The position numbers and the translations under genes were made by a program. This document shows, piece by piece, positions 54,520-63,977 of a stretch of 64,000 bases of DNA. This stretch comes from Citrobacter sp. Marseille-Q6884 (GTDB lineage Bacteria > Pseudomonadota > Gammaproteobacteria > Enterobacterales > Enterobacteriaceae). The notes beneath the pieces are model-generated. The model saw only the letters and a program-made list of their open reading frames with translations. It ran no database searches and was not told where the DNA came from. The first letter of the stretch is position 1. Each line of letters starts with the position of its first letter. The DNA is taken from positions 1,426,001-1,490,000 of the forward strand of contig NZ_CAMDRE010000001.1 in NCBI RefSeq assembly GCF_945906775.1. Reading direction: 5' to 3'.

Positions 54520-54919
54520 GATCTTCGGTTTCATCCTCCTGTTTTTCATGACGTTCGCGACATATGCCCAGGTTGTGGACACCTGGCGCTTTGAAAACCC
54601 GCAACAGCAGGAAAAAGCCCTGTTTATTGCCAGCCAGCTGCGCTGCCCGCAGTGTCAGAACCAAAACTTGCTGGAATCCAATGCGCCCGTGGCGGTCAGT
54701 ATGCGTCATCAGGTTTACAGCATGGTAGCTGAAGGGAAAAGTGAAGCGGAGATCACGGCCTGGATGACCGAACGTTACGGTGATTTCGTCCGTTACGATC
54801 CGCCGCTGAATGCGCAAACGTTGTTGCTGTGGGCGCTGCCGTGTCTTCTGTTGCTGCTGATCGGTGTGGTTGTCTGGCGGGTGAGAAGACGGCAACGCAC
54901 AGAGGAGGGCGCGCCATGA
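54512..54919 (+). CDS. nrfF: CcmH-like haem lyase subunit NrfF
   Basis: 135 residues: signal sequence (ending TYAQ), the CcmH redox motif LRCPQCQNQ (about 47-55), and a C-terminal membrane anchor (about 101-120). It reduces and presents the apo-cytochrome cysteines. It overlaps nrfE by 8 bases, and nrfG by 4. Confidence 0.95.
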   Translation: MRRIFGFILLFFMTFATYAQVVDTWRFENPQQQEKALFIASQLRCPQCQNQNLLESNAPVAVSMRHQVYSMVAEGKSEAEITAWMTERYGDFVRYDPPLNAQTLLLWALPCLLLLLIGVVVWRVRRRQRTEEGAP

Positions 54920-55536
54920 GTCGGTCCGAACATGCCGCAGCACCGTTGCGGCCGATGCCGGTGAAACGTCTGGCCGCGGCGGTTGTGGTGATGGTGATTG
55001 CCTGCGTCGGTGGCTATCTGATGACGCCAAAATGGCAGGCCGTTCGTCAGGAACAGGCTCGCCTGGCAGACCCGCTACATGCTTTCTCTGATGAAAATAT
55101 TCAGGAAAAACAGCTGCTTTCTCTGCAATCAAACATTCGCGCCAACCCGCAGGACAGCGTGCTGTGGGCGCAACTGGGCGAGTATTACCTTTGGCAAAAC
55201 GCGTACCACAATGCGCTGTTGGCCTATGAACAGGCGCTGCGCTTACGCGGTGAAAATGCCGAAATATACTCGGCGCTGGCGACAGTACTGTATTACCAGG
55301 CCGGACAACATATGACGCCGCAATCCCGTGAAATGATTGATAAAGCCCTGGCGCTGGACGCGACGGAGGTGACGGCGCTGATGCTACTGGCTTCCGATGC
55401 ATTTATGCAGGCTGATTATGCTCAGGCTATTTTTCAGTGGCAAAAAGTACTGGATTTGAACTCACCGAGGGTGAACCGCGCACAGTTGATCGACTCTATT
55501 AATATGGCGAAGTTGTTGCAGAATCGGCAGAAATAA
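54916..55536 (+). CDS. nrfG: TPR haem-lyase subunit NrfG
   Basis: 206 residues: one membrane segment (about 17-35) and a periplasmic TPR domain (about 70-200; QLGEYYLWQNAYHNALLAY and LMLLASDAFMQADYAQAIF repeats). It binds the C-terminus of NrfA to guide haem attachment at CWSCK. Starts in ATGA overlap with nrfF. The N-terminal 15 residues are longer than in E. coli. Confidence 0.96.
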   Translation: MSRSEHAAAPLRPMPVKRLAAAVVVMVIACVGGYLMTPKWQAVRQEQARLADPLHAFSDENIQEKQLLSLQSNIRANPQDSVLWAQLGEYYLWQNAYHNALLAYEQALRLRGENAEIYSALATVLYYQAGQHMTPQSREMIDKALALDATEVTALMLLASDAFMQADYAQAIFQWQKVLDLNSPRVNRAQLIDSINMAKLLQNRQK

Positions 55537-55756
55537 TTTTGTTTTTTTGTGATTTACATCGTTTTTGGTGTTTAAAAAACAGGCAATCGAACGCGCGGGC
55601 AAAAAAAACTCACCGATTAACTTCTTCATTTTTGATCAAATTAAAATTCTTTTATAACAAAAAGTTATTCAAGATTAACGATATAAACTCGCGTTTTTAT
55701 GCAGAATTTCAGCTAAACCCCCTGTTCTTAAAGGGTTGCGCAAGATGGCATGCAAA

Positions 55757-55771
55757 TGATAATGATATTGC
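55757..55771. promoter_or_regulatory. Fur-like half site upstream of gltP
   Basis: TGATAAT-G-ATATTGC keeps one perfect Fur heptamer, with a weak second arm. It lies in the 343-base gap 55537-55879, which is AT-rich and shows no gene. Confidence 0.3.
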
Positions 55772-55879
55772 GCGTTAAAAAACTCCATAAACGAACGCAA
55801 CACATATCATACCCTTTCAGTATGTACTGTTCTCACATTTTGCATGTGGAATAGCGCTCCATCGAGGAAGTCCGTTGTT

Positions 55880-57190
55880 ATGAAAAATTTGAAAGTCAGC
55901 CTGGCCTGGCAGATTTTGATCGCCATGGTGCTGGGCATTTTGCTAGGGAGTTATCTGCATTACCACAGTGACAGCCGGGAATGGTTGGTTGTCAATCTGC
56001 TCTCTCCTGCGGGAGATATCTTTATCCACCTGATCAAAATGATCGTCGTTCCGATTGTGATTTCAACGCTGGTGGTTGGGATTGCCGGGGTGGGTGATGC
56101 AAAACAGTTGGGCCGTATCGGCGCAAAAACCATTATCTATTTCGAAGTGATCACCACCGTGGCGATTATTCTCGGTATCACGCTGGCTAACGTGTTCCAG
56201 CCTGGCACCGGGGTTGATATGTCGCAACTGGCAACCGTGGATATTTCGAAATATCAAAGCACGACTGCAGAAGTGCAGAGCCACGCGCATGGTCTGATGG
56301 GGACGATTTTGTCTCTGGTGCCGACCAACATTATCGCGTCGATGGCGAAAGGCGACATGCTGCCGATTATCTTCTTCTCGGTACTGTTCGGCTTAGGCCT
56401 CTCCTCCCTGCCAGCAACGCACCGTGAACCGCTGGTAACCGTGTTCCGCTCCATCTCCGAAACCATGTTCAAAGTGACTCACATGGTCATGCGCTATGCG
56501 CCGGTCGGTGTTTTTGCGCTGATTGCCGTCACCGTGGCGAACTTTGGTTTTGCGTCCCTGTGGCCGCTGGCGAAGCTGGTGCTGCTGGTGCATTTCGCGA
56601 TTCTGTTCTTCGCACTGGTGGTGCTGGGCATTGTGGCGCGCATCTGCGGGCTGAGTATCTGGATCCTGATTCGTATTCTGAAAGACGAACTGATTCTGGC
56701 TTACTCTACCGCCAGTTCTGAGAGCGTGCTGCCGCGCATTATTGAGAAGATGGAAGCTTATGGCGCACCTGCCTCCATTACCAGCTTCGTGGTGCCGACC
56801 GGGTACTCATTCAACCTGGATGGCTCGACGCTGTATCAGAGTATCGCGGCGATCTTTATCGCTCAGCTCTACGGGATCGACCTGTCGCTGTGGCAGGAGA
56901 TAGTCCTGGTGCTGACGCTGATGGTGACCTCGAAAGGGATTGCGGGCGTGCCAGGCGTATCGTTTGTCGTCCTGCTGGCGACACTGGGCAGCGTGGGCAT
57001 TCCGCTGGAAGGTCTGGCGTTTATCGCGGGCGTTGACCGTATTCTCGATATGGCGCGTACTGCGCTGAACGTTGTGGGGAATGCGCTGGCGGTGCTGGTT
57101 ATCGCCAAGTGGGAACACAAATTTGACCGCAAGAAAGCGCTGGCGTATGAGCGTGAAGTGCTGGGTAAATTTGAGAAAACCGCTCAGTAA
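55880..57190 (+). CDS. gltP: Glutamate/aspartate:proton symporter GltP
   Basis: 436-residue DAACS-family carrier with eight membrane segments and two re-entrant hairpins; key stretches ASSESVLPR (hairpin 1), PTGYSFNLDGSTLYQ and AGVPGVSFVV. Start ATG 55880 gives MKNLKVSLAWQIL as in E. coli; the 12 extra upstream codons to 55844 are not conserved. Followed by a REP element. Confidence 0.97.
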   Translation: MKNLKVSLAWQILIAMVLGILLGSYLHYHSDSREWLVVNLLSPAGDIFIHLIKMIVVPIVISTLVVGIAGVGDAKQLGRIGAKTIIYFEVITTVAIILGITLANVFQPGTGVDMSQLATVDISKYQSTTAEVQSHAHGLMGTILSLVPTNIIASMAKGDMLPIIFFSVLFGLGLSSLPATHREPLVTVFRSISETMFKVTHMVMRYAPVGVFALIAVTVANFGFASLWPLAKLVLLVHFAILFFALVVLGIVARICGLSIWILIRILKDELILAYSTASSESVLPRIIEKMEAYGAPASITSFVVPTGYSFNLDGSTLYQSIAAIFIAQLYGIDLSLWQEIVLVLTLMVTSKGIAGVPGVSFVVLLATLGSVGIPLEGLAFIAGVDRILDMARTALNVVGNALAVLVIAKWEHKFDRKKALAYEREVLGKFEKTAQ

Positions 57191-57201
57191 CGGTTAATGG
57201 A

Positions 57202-57230
57202 TTGCCGGATGGCGCTGCGCCATCCGGCAA
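57202..57230. repeat. REP palindrome between gltP and yjcO
   Basis: TTGCCGGATGGCG-CTG-CGCCATCCGGCAA is a perfect 13-bp inverted repeat with REP sequence, between converging genes. Confidence 0.9.
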
Positions 57231-57236
57231 TAAATA

Positions 57237-57920
57237 TCAGCCGTTGGTTAACTTATCAAACTCTTCGCAGCCGGTATCAAACCCTTCCGTACAGCTCAGA
57301 TTCAGCCAGTGCAGCGCCTTCTGTTTATTCTTCTCAATAAAACCCTGCTCCCCGTTTAAGAACATCATCCCGGCCCAGTATTCGGAATAACCGGTACGAG
57401 AAATCGCGGAGCTACGTTTGAAATACCAGGTCGCTTTCTCATCGTCTGCGGGAATACCCACGCCGTTGGCGTAAATCAGCCCAAGCAGCATTTGCGCATC
57501 GACGGCGGAGTCGCTTTCCAGGTTTTCAGAGGCGTTTTGGAGCAACGTAATGGCTTTGGGATAATCGGGTCGTCCCGCCTGGGTGTTCACCAGAATTCGG
57601 GCCAGCGTAATTTCCCCGGCCTTACTGCCCGCCTGCGTGGCTTTTTCGGCCAGTGTTTTGGCTTCCGGGTAATCCATGCTGACCGGATTGGTGATCTTAA
57701 TTTGCGCCAGTAAAGCCAGGGCATCCGCATCACCATTGTCGGCTGCTTTTTGTGCCCAGTACTCGGCTTTGCTCAAATCACCTGAACTAAACCAAGTGTC
57801 GGCGAGAAAGTATTGCGCGCGTCGGTCTCCTGATTCAGCGGCTTTCAGAAACTGACTGCCTGGCTCATCGGCGTGAGCAAAGCAGGTTATTAACACCATC
57901 AAGGCGAAAAGTCGTTTCAT
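57237..57920 (-). CDS. yjcO: Sel1-repeat protein YjcO
   Basis: 227 residues with a signal peptide (MKRLFALMVLITCFAHA) and four or five Sel1-type tetratricopeptide repeats (AQYFLADTWFSSGDLSKAEYW, AQMLLGLIYANGVGIP, YSEYWAGMMFLNGEQG). Periplasmic; function unknown. Start ATG 57920 because upstream codons of the longer frame run into the ERIC repeat. Confidence 0.93.
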   Translation of the reverse strand: MKRLFALMVLITCFAHADEPGSQFLKAAESGDRRAQYFLADTWFSSGDLSKAEYWAQKAADNGDADALALLAQIKITNPVSMDYPEAKTLAEKATQAGSKAGEITLARILVNTQAGRPDYPKAITLLQNASENLESDSAVDAQMLLGLIYANGVGIPADDEKATWYFKRSSAISRTGYSEYWAGMMFLNGEQGFIEKNKQKALHWLNLSCTEGFDTGCEEFDKLTNG

Positions 57921-57955
57921 CTTATATTTAGATTTAGTGTAGGGAATGAACAGTA

Positions 57956-58082
57956 TATACCCGTCATACTTCAAGTTGCATGTGCGTTGGCTGCGCTCGT
58001 TCACCCGAATCACTTCCCCGAGTAAGCTCATCGGGATTCACTTCCTTGCCGCCTTCCTGCAACGCGAATTATTTAGGGTATA
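57956..58082. repeat. Full-length ERIC element between yjcO and fdhF
   Basis: 127 bases running from TATACCCGTCATACTTCAAG to the inverted end AATTATTTAGGGTATA, with the typical inner CTTCCTTGCCGCCTTCCTGC. All ERIC landmarks are present. Confidence 0.93.
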
Positions 58083-58103
58083 GAGAGATGATTGGCATAA
58101 AAA

Positions 58104-58127
58104 AACGGCCTCCAGGAGGAGGCCGTT
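58104..58127 (-). terminator. Terminator of fdhF
   Basis: AACGGCCTCC (58104-58113) pairs with GGAGGCCGTT (58118-58127). On the minus strand a run of T follows. It stands 9 bases past the fdhF stop. Confidence 0.9.
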
Positions 58128-58136
58128 GGGACGGGC

Positions 58137-60284
58137 TTAGCCCATTGCGCTTTCGCGCAGACTGGCTTTCAGCTTGGTGTATTCATCAATGACATACTGT
58201 TCGGCAGCACGTTGATCGGCAATGCGTTCAACGTTGACGGCACAGTACTTGTACTCCGGCGTTTTGGTAATCGGGCTTAAGTTCTCGGTTACCAGCTCAT
58301 TACATGCCCCAATCCACCACTGGTAGGTCATGTAAATTGCGCCTTTGTTCGGACGATCGCTCACTGCCGCACGGGTGATGACTCTACCTTTGCGAGAGTT
58401 AACCCACACCAGATCTTCATCCTGAATACCCAGACGTTCGGCATCAGCGGTGTTGATCTGAGCGTAGCCCGGTTCATCCGCCAGAGCAGCCAGAGCCGCA
58501 CAGTTGCCGGTCATGGAACGGCAAGAGTAGTGGCCGACTTCACGCACCGTAGAGAGGACCATCGGGAACTCGTCGGTGAGTTTGTCGATTGGCGCTACCC
58601 AGTCGCAGGTGAAGAACTGCGCCAGGCCGTTCGGGGTGTCGAACTTCTCTTTGAAGAGGTAAGACGTACCCTGGTCGGCATCTGAGGTATCGCGGCACGG
58701 CCACTGGATATAACCCAGTTCGCCCATCTTCTCGTAAGTGGCACCGTAGAAATCCGGGCACAGATTGCGCAACTCGTCCCAGATTTCCTGGGTGTTGTTG
58801 TAGTGCATCGGATAACCCATACGGGTGGCGATTTCACTGATAATCTGCCAGTCCGTTTTCAGGTCCCACTTCGGCTCAACGGCTTTAAAGAAGCGCTGGA
58901 AGCCACGGTCAGCCGCAGAGAAGACGCCTTCATGCTCACCCCATGACGTAGACGGTAAAATAACGTCTGCGGCAGCGGCGGTTTTAGTCATGAAGATATC
59001 CTGCACGATGACCAGTTCCAGATCTTCGAAGCCTTTACGCACTGCGGAAAGTTCAGCATCAGTCTGTAATGGATCTTCACCCATAATGTACGCTGCACGA
59101 ACTTCACCATGCGCCGCACGGTGCGGCAGTTCGCTGATGCGATAGCCGGTATGTGCAGGCAGACTTTCTACGCCCCAGGCTTTAGCGAATTTCTCGCGGT
59201 TTTCCGGGAACTTAACGTACTGATAGCCCGGATAGGTATCCGGCAGCGCACCCATGTCACATGCGCCCTGAACGTTGTTCTGGCCACGAACCGGGTTAAC
59301 GCCCACGCTTGGCTTACCGAGGTTACCGGTCAGCATGGCGAGGCTGGTCAGTGAACGCACGGTTTCCACACCCTGATAGAACTGGGTAACACCCATGCCC
59401 CACAGGATCGCCGCGCTTTTCGCCGATGCGTACATACGTGCAGCCTGACGAATTTCCTGTGCGCTAACGCCAGTAATCTCTTCGACGGACTCCGGCGTAT
59501 AGCCTTCGACAATTTTGCTGTACTCTTCGAAGCCTTCCGTACGGGAGGCGACAAACGCCTGGTCGTACAGTTTTTCTTCGATAATGACATGACCCATGGC
59601 GTTGAGCAGCGCGATGTTCGAGCCGTTTTTCAACGCGATGTGCATGTCGGCAATACGCGCGGTTTCAATTTTGCGCGGATCGCAGACGATAATTTTCGCC
59701 CCGTTGCGTTTAGCGTTAATCACGTGATTCGCCACGATAGGGTGGGAATCCGCCGGGTTGTACCCGAAGATGAACACTAAATCTGTGTTATCAATTTCAT
59801 TGATAGCATTACTCATTGCGCCGTTACCGACCGATTGGTGCAGACCTGCAACCGAAGGGCCGTGTCAGACGCGAGCGCAGCAGTCAACGTTATTGGTACC
59901 AATAACGGCGCGTGCGAATTTTTGCATTACATAGTTGGTTTCATTCCCGGTACCACGAGATGAACCGGTCGTCTGAATCGCGTCCGGGCCATATTTCGCT
60001 TTGATGGCGCTCAGGCGATCAGCGACGTAGTTTAGCGCTTCATCCCAGGAAACAGATTCCAGTTTGCCGCCACGCTGGCGACGGATCATTGGGGTTTTCA
60101 GACGAGGGGTCAGGATCTGGGTATCGTTGATAAAATCCCAGCCATAGTAGCCCTTCAGACACAGGGTACCCTGGTTGGTTTTCCCCTGCGCCGCCTCAGC
60201 CCGGACGATTTTGCCGTTATCGACCACCAGGTTGATTTTGCAACCTGATGCGCAATATGGGCAAACCGTGACGACTTTTTTCAT
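58137..60284 (-). CDS. fdhF: Selenocysteine-containing formate dehydrogenase H (FdhF)
   Basis: One gene of 715 residues, read through an in-frame TGA at 59865-59867 as selenocysteine 140 (context DCCARV-U-HGPSVAG). The N-terminal [4Fe-4S] site is CPYCASGCK...C (about 8-42). The molybdopterin domains follow, with the active-site His141 and Arg333 region as in E. coli. The bases after the TGA (59826-59864 on the minus strand) match the E. coli SECIS hairpin. It oxidises formate in the formate-hydrogenlyase complex. A sigma-54 promoter lies upstream. Reading it as two ORFs would be wrong. Confidence 0.97.
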
Positions 60285-60334
60285 CGGTCTCGCTCCAGTT
60301 AATCAAATCGCGCTTACGCGCTGTCGCTTTAGTT

Positions 60335-60351
60335 ATGCATCTTTTATGCCA
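60335..60351 (-). promoter_or_regulatory. Sigma-54 promoter of fdhF
   Basis: On the minus strand TGGCATAAAAGATGCAT has the -24 GG and -12 GC elements, as in E. coli fdhF. TGTCGTCATATTTGACG near 60420-60436 is a candidate FhlA upstream activating site. Confidence 0.85.
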
Positions 60352-60571
60352 TGTTTTTATCAGGGGCATTTACCGATAATACGCGCAAATTTTGCGCAAA
60401 ATGCTGACGAAAAACAGGCTGTCGTCATATTTGACGTGACGAATTCCAAATGTGTGACAGCCTGGCAGTGTGACCGAGATTATGTTTCCCGCATGTCCTT
60501 GTGCCTTATCGCTGTCACTCTGTGCAGAATCAATCACACTCATTTAAGTTGGCAAGAAATGGGGAAGCACA

Positions 60572-61303
60572 ATGAAGCCAGCCATACTGGTTGTGGATGA
60601 TGACGTGGCGATCTGCACACTGTTACATGATGTGCTGAGCGAACACGTCTTTACAGTGACCGCTTGCCATACCGGGCAGGAGGCACTGCGCCGCATTGAT
60701 ACTCAGCCAGATATCGCGCTGGTCTTGCTGGATATGATGTTGCCCGATATCAATGGCCTGATGGTGCTGCAACAGGTGCAAAAGATGAGGCCGGGATTGC
60801 CAGTGGTGATGCTGACCGGGCTTGGCAGTGAGTCGGATGTGGTGGTGGGGCTGGAAATGGGCGCTGACGACTACATTGGCAAACCGTTTAATGCGCGCGT
60901 GCTGGTGGCGCGGGTGAAGGCGGTGCTCAGACGCGTTGGCGTGTTGAGTGGAGAAAGCGCAGGCTCGCAAACCACGGGGCTCTCCTTTAATGGCTGGCAT
61001 CTGGATACCGCAGGCTGCCAGTTACGTAATCCTCAGCAATTGAAAGTGGATCTGACGCAGGGCGAATACAGCCTGTTACTGGCGCTGGCGCAAAACGCCC
61101 GCCGGGTGTTGAGCCGTGAACAACTGCTGGAACTGACGCGCAGCGACAGCGTTGAGGTGTTTGACCGCACCATTGACGTGTTGATCATGCGGCTACGGCG
61201 AAAAATCGAAAACAACCCGCACCAGCCGATGCTGATTAAAACCCTCCGAGGCCTGGGGTATGTGTTCGCCGCCGACGTCCAGCATCACGATAAGGCGGCA
61301 TAA
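60572..61303 (+). CDS. OmpR-family response regulator without a nearby kinase
   Basis: 243 residues. Receiver domain (1-120) with acidic pocket VVDDD (7-11), phosphoacceptor Asp in LLDMMLPD (about 51-58), Thr in MLTG and Lys in GKPF. The C-terminal OmpR/PhoB winged helix (about 140-235) ends TLRGLGYVFA. ATG 60572 follows GGGGAAG. No histidine kinase gene lies on either side within the window. Similar to TorR/CpxR in layout; targets unknown. It is divergent from fdhF and converges on the PfkB kinase gene. Confidence 0.88.
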   Translation: MKPAILVVDDDVAICTLLHDVLSEHVFTVTACHTGQEALRRIDTQPDIALVLLDMMLPDINGLMVLQQVQKMRPGLPVVMLTGLGSESDVVVGLEMGADDYIGKPFNARVLVARVKAVLRRVGVLSGESAGSQTTGLSFNGWHLDTAGCQLRNPQQLKVDLTQGEYSLLLALAQNARRVLSREQLLELTRSDSVEVFDRTIDVLIMRLRRKIENNPHQPMLIKTLRGLGYVFAADVQHHDKAA

Positions 61304-61352
61304 TGTTGCCCGGTTGCCCGTGGCCATTCCAGACCTGATAAACCCAGTGTGA

Positions 61353-62354
61353 TCAGCTATCAGCCATTCCGGCTTTTAACGCCTCCAGCGTTTTTGCGCC
61401 GTCGATAGCGTTAGCACACAGCAAGCTTGCCCGTGCGCAGGCGTGCGCCAGCTTGATGCTTTCGGCCAGCGACCAGTGCTCATGGCAGCCGTAGAGAAAC
61501 CCTGCGCAGAACGCATCTCCCGCGCCGACGCTGCCGACTATTTCCTCCTGCGCCAGGCGCTGCGAGGGTATCCAGGCGCCAGCCTGATCCGGCGTTTCAC
61601 CCCAGGCGCCCTCCGGGCAGTGGATCACCACCCGTTGGCGAACGCCAGCGTCCAGCAGTTGACGCGCGGCGGTGGCGATATGTGGGATATGTAGCTCACC
61701 GTCGGGCTGGCGGATCTCCAGCCCGCTGAATTCGCCCGCTTCCAGCTCGTTGATCACCAGATAATCCAGATGACGCAGCGCGGGCATGACCAACGGCTGA
61801 TAGCGTGGATCGCCCTTGCGCGACACCAAATCCAGCGATGTTTCAAAGCCGTTCTCACGCATTTGCGCCAGCAACCGTGCGCTGCGCGTGCCGAACTCAG
61901 CATCCGGCATGTCCAGGCTGTCGAGCAGCAGCAGATAGCCCAGATGGAAAATTTTCATCGAGGTATCCAGTTGCTCAAAGGCAGGCAGGTCCAGCAGACG
62001 GTTGGCGCCGGGCGAGTGAAAAAAGGTGCGCTGGCCATTGAGTTCGGTCATCACTTGCGACATTGAGGTCGGGGCTGACGTGGTGCGTTGGACATGCTGG
62101 CGATTCACGTGATACTGCTCCAGCATGGCCATAATGTAGTCGCCATCGCTATCCTGGCCGATCAATCCCACCGCCTGCAGCGGCAAACCGGTATGCATTT
62201 TTGCCAGCGTCAACAGTACGTTCAGCGGCGCGCCGCCCGTTGCGCGTTCGCTATGGGTGATCTCAGCCAGCCAGCCGCGCTCCGGCCACTGCACAATCTG
62301 ATGCACATGATCGACCAGCATGTTGCCGGCCGCGATGATCCCCCTGCGCTCCAT
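61353..62354 (-). CDS. PfkB-family carbohydrate kinase
   Basis: 333 residues with the ribokinase fold: N-terminal AAGNMLVDHV and TGGAPLNVLLTLAKM substrate region, and C-terminal signature GSVGAGDAFCAGFLYG with the catalytic Asp (about 276-291). It overlaps the aldolase gene stop (TGATG at 62352-62356), so it is coupled. In this operon it likely phosphorylates the ketose made by the isomerase, or its phosphate, before aldol cleavage. Confidence 0.9.
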   Translation of the reverse strand: MERRGIIAAGNMLVDHVHQIVQWPERGWLAEITHSERATGGAPLNVLLTLAKMHTGLPLQAVGLIGQDSDGDYIMAMLEQYHVNRQHVQRTTSAPTSMSQVMTELNGQRTFFHSPGANRLLDLPAFEQLDTSMKIFHLGYLLLLDSLDMPDAEFGTRSARLLAQMRENGFETSLDLVSRKGDPRYQPLVMPALRHLDYLVINELEAGEFSGLEIRQPDGELHIPHIATAARQLLDAGVRQRVVIHCPEGAWGETPDQAGAWIPSQRLAQEEIVGSVGAGDAFCAGFLYGCHEHWSLAESIKLAHACARASLLCANAIDGAKTLEALKAGMADS

Positions 62355-63214
62355 CACACTTGCCCCGCGCTGCCAAAAATGCGCATCTGTTCTGAAACGG
62401 TATCGGTAATGGCCTCTTCAATGCCTAACAACAGCTCGGCGAACTCATCGTACAGGGGCTGACGCTGTGTCATGCGAGATTCCACCGCAGCCAGCGCCGC
62501 CTGTGACATCCCGGTGTAGAAGTTGATTTTGTGGATCCCCAGTTCGATGGCGCGACGGAAGTCCTCGTCACTGATGCCGGAACCGCCGTGTAGCACCAGT
62601 GGGATCGCCGCCTGCTGACGAATCGCGTCCAGACGCGGGAAGTCCAGCTGCGGTTCGCCTTTGTACTTGCCGTGTGCATTGCCAATGGCGACCGCCAGCG
62701 CGTCAATCCCGGTTCTGTCAACGAAATCCCGTGCCAGCATCGGGTCGGTAAACAGCGACTCATCGGCGTGCCCGTACAGCGCACCGCCTTCGTCGCCGCC
62801 CACTGCACCCAGCTCGGCTTCAACCGACACGCCAACGGCGTGGCACATCTTCACTACCTCGCGGGTCTGGCGGATATTTTCTTCATACTCCAGCGTGGAG
62901 CCATCGAACATCACCGAACTGAATCCTAAGCGTAGCGCCCGCACCACCGACTCAAAATGCAGGCCGTGGTCAAGATTGAGTACCACCGGAATATCATGGC
63001 GGGCGGCTTCAAATTTCACGGCCTCAACCAGCGAATCCAGCGAAATATACTTAAAATGCACTTCGGCGATGTTGATGATAAACGGTGAGCGTTCCTGTTT
63101 CGCGGCGGCAAACAGCGCGCGCAGAAAGTGCGAATCCAGTACATTAAACGCCCCTAAGGCGTAGCGGTGCTCGCGCGCATGGGCGAGGCCATCGGCAAGA
63201 GAAATCAACGGCAT
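62354..63214 (-). CDS. Class II (zinc) ketose-phosphate aldolase, GatY/KbaY type
   Basis: 286-residue TIM barrel of the fructose-bisphosphate aldolase class II family. Catalytic NLDHG (about 79-83, Asp and Zn His), Glu ligands in SVEAELGAVGG, Zn His in GNAHGKYKGEP (about 180) and LHGGSGI (about 208-214), phosphate site INFYTGMS. It cleaves a ketose phosphate to dihydroxyacetone phosphate and an aldehyde. Lies 14 bases after the isomerase gene. Substrate is not determined by sequence. Confidence 0.9.
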   Translation of the reverse strand: MPLISLADGLAHAREHRYALGAFNVLDSHFLRALFAAAKQERSPFIINIAEVHFKYISLDSLVEAVKFEAARHDIPVVLNLDHGLHFESVVRALRLGFSSVMFDGSTLEYEENIRQTREVVKMCHAVGVSVEAELGAVGGDEGGALYGHADESLFTDPMLARDFVDRTGIDALAVAIGNAHGKYKGEPQLDFPRLDAIRQQAAIPLVLHGGSGISDEDFRRAIELGIHKINFYTGMSQAALAAVESRMTQRQPLYDEFAELLLGIEEAITDTVSEQMRIFGSAGQV

Positions 63215-63228
63215 AATACGCTCCTTGG

Positions 63229-63912
63229 TTAGCGGAACAGGCGATACTCGTTACACAGCACCAGTTGCGCCGGTTCATCTTCTTCAATGTCGTTATAGCG
63301 GGCGATGGGTTGCAGGAAATGGTTATCGTGGTCGTCATCATTGACGGAAGAGACCTCGCCGACCAGCACGTCGCCAAAACCTTCCTCAGCCCAGAAGCTG
63401 TGATACAGGCCGGGAGTCAGGCAGATGCTTTCGCCGGGTGCCAGGCGCAGACGGCTGCCCGCCGCATGGGTTTGCCGACAGCCATCAATCACAACGCTGA
63501 TGTCGCTATTCTCCGTTTGTTCCCGGATGTCGGCGTTCCACAGTTCAACAATCAAATTACCGCCGCCGCGATTGATAATGTCTTCGCGCTTGCGCCAGTG
63601 AAAATGCATTGGCGTGACCTGCGCATCGCGGACATGCATGATTTTTTCCGCGTAACATTTCTCATAAGGCATGCCTTTCGGCGAACCATTACGCAGCGTG
63701 AAGAGCGTTAAGCCCTGAGCGGCGAAGTTGTTGCCGCCGAAGGCGGTGACATCCCAGCCGAGTTTGAGGTCAAAGACTTCGCTCCAGGCCGAGGCATCGA
63801 GTTTGCGCCACTGGGTTGGCGGAAAACTGGCAAAAGGGGGGAGGTGCACATCGTGCTGGGAAAAGAACTGGCGCGTATGGCCAAGAATTTCGTTTATTGC
63901 GGAGCGCTTCAT
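63229..63912 (-). CDS. D-lyxose isomerase
   Basis: 227-residue cupin-fold enzyme of the D-lyxose ketol-isomerase family (E. coli O157 Z5688 type). The metal ligands are at the expected places: His103, His105 (PMHFHWRKRED), Glu110 and His171 (PGLYHSFW). It interconverts D-lyxose and D-xylulose, with D-mannose/D-fructose as side activity. First gene of the three in the window; transport and control genes probably lie beyond the right edge. GGAGAAT upstream is its ribosome site. Confidence 0.9.
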   Translation of the reverse strand: MKRSAINEILGHTRQFFSQHDVHLPPFASFPPTQWRKLDASAWSEVFDLKLGWDVTAFGGNNFAAQGLTLFTLRNGSPKGMPYEKCYAEKIMHVRDAQVTPMHFHWRKREDIINRGGGNLIVELWNADIREQTENSDISVVIDGCRQTHAAGSRLRLAPGESICLTPGLYHSFWAEEGFGDVLVGEVSSVNDDDHDNHFLQPIARYNDIEEDEPAQLVLCNEYRLFR

Positions 63913-63943
63913 GGGCAGAATTCTCCTTGTGTGGCGTCGCCAG

Positions 63944-63977
63944 GCAGGCCTGATAGCACAGCGCTTATCAGGCCTGC
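63944..63977. repeat. REP-like palindrome upstream of the isomerase gene
   Basis: GCAGGCCTGATA (63944-63955) and TATCAGGCCTGC (63966-63977) form a 12-bp inverted repeat about 30 bases before the isomerase start. It may be a REP variant or a repeat between genes of a longer operon. Confidence 0.7.

Noticed and set aside
54251..55402. 383-codon open frame on the minus strand across nrfE, nrfF and nrfG
   Set aside because: It is antisense to three well-matched nrf genes, has Pro/Arg/Ser-rich low-complexity content and no family features.
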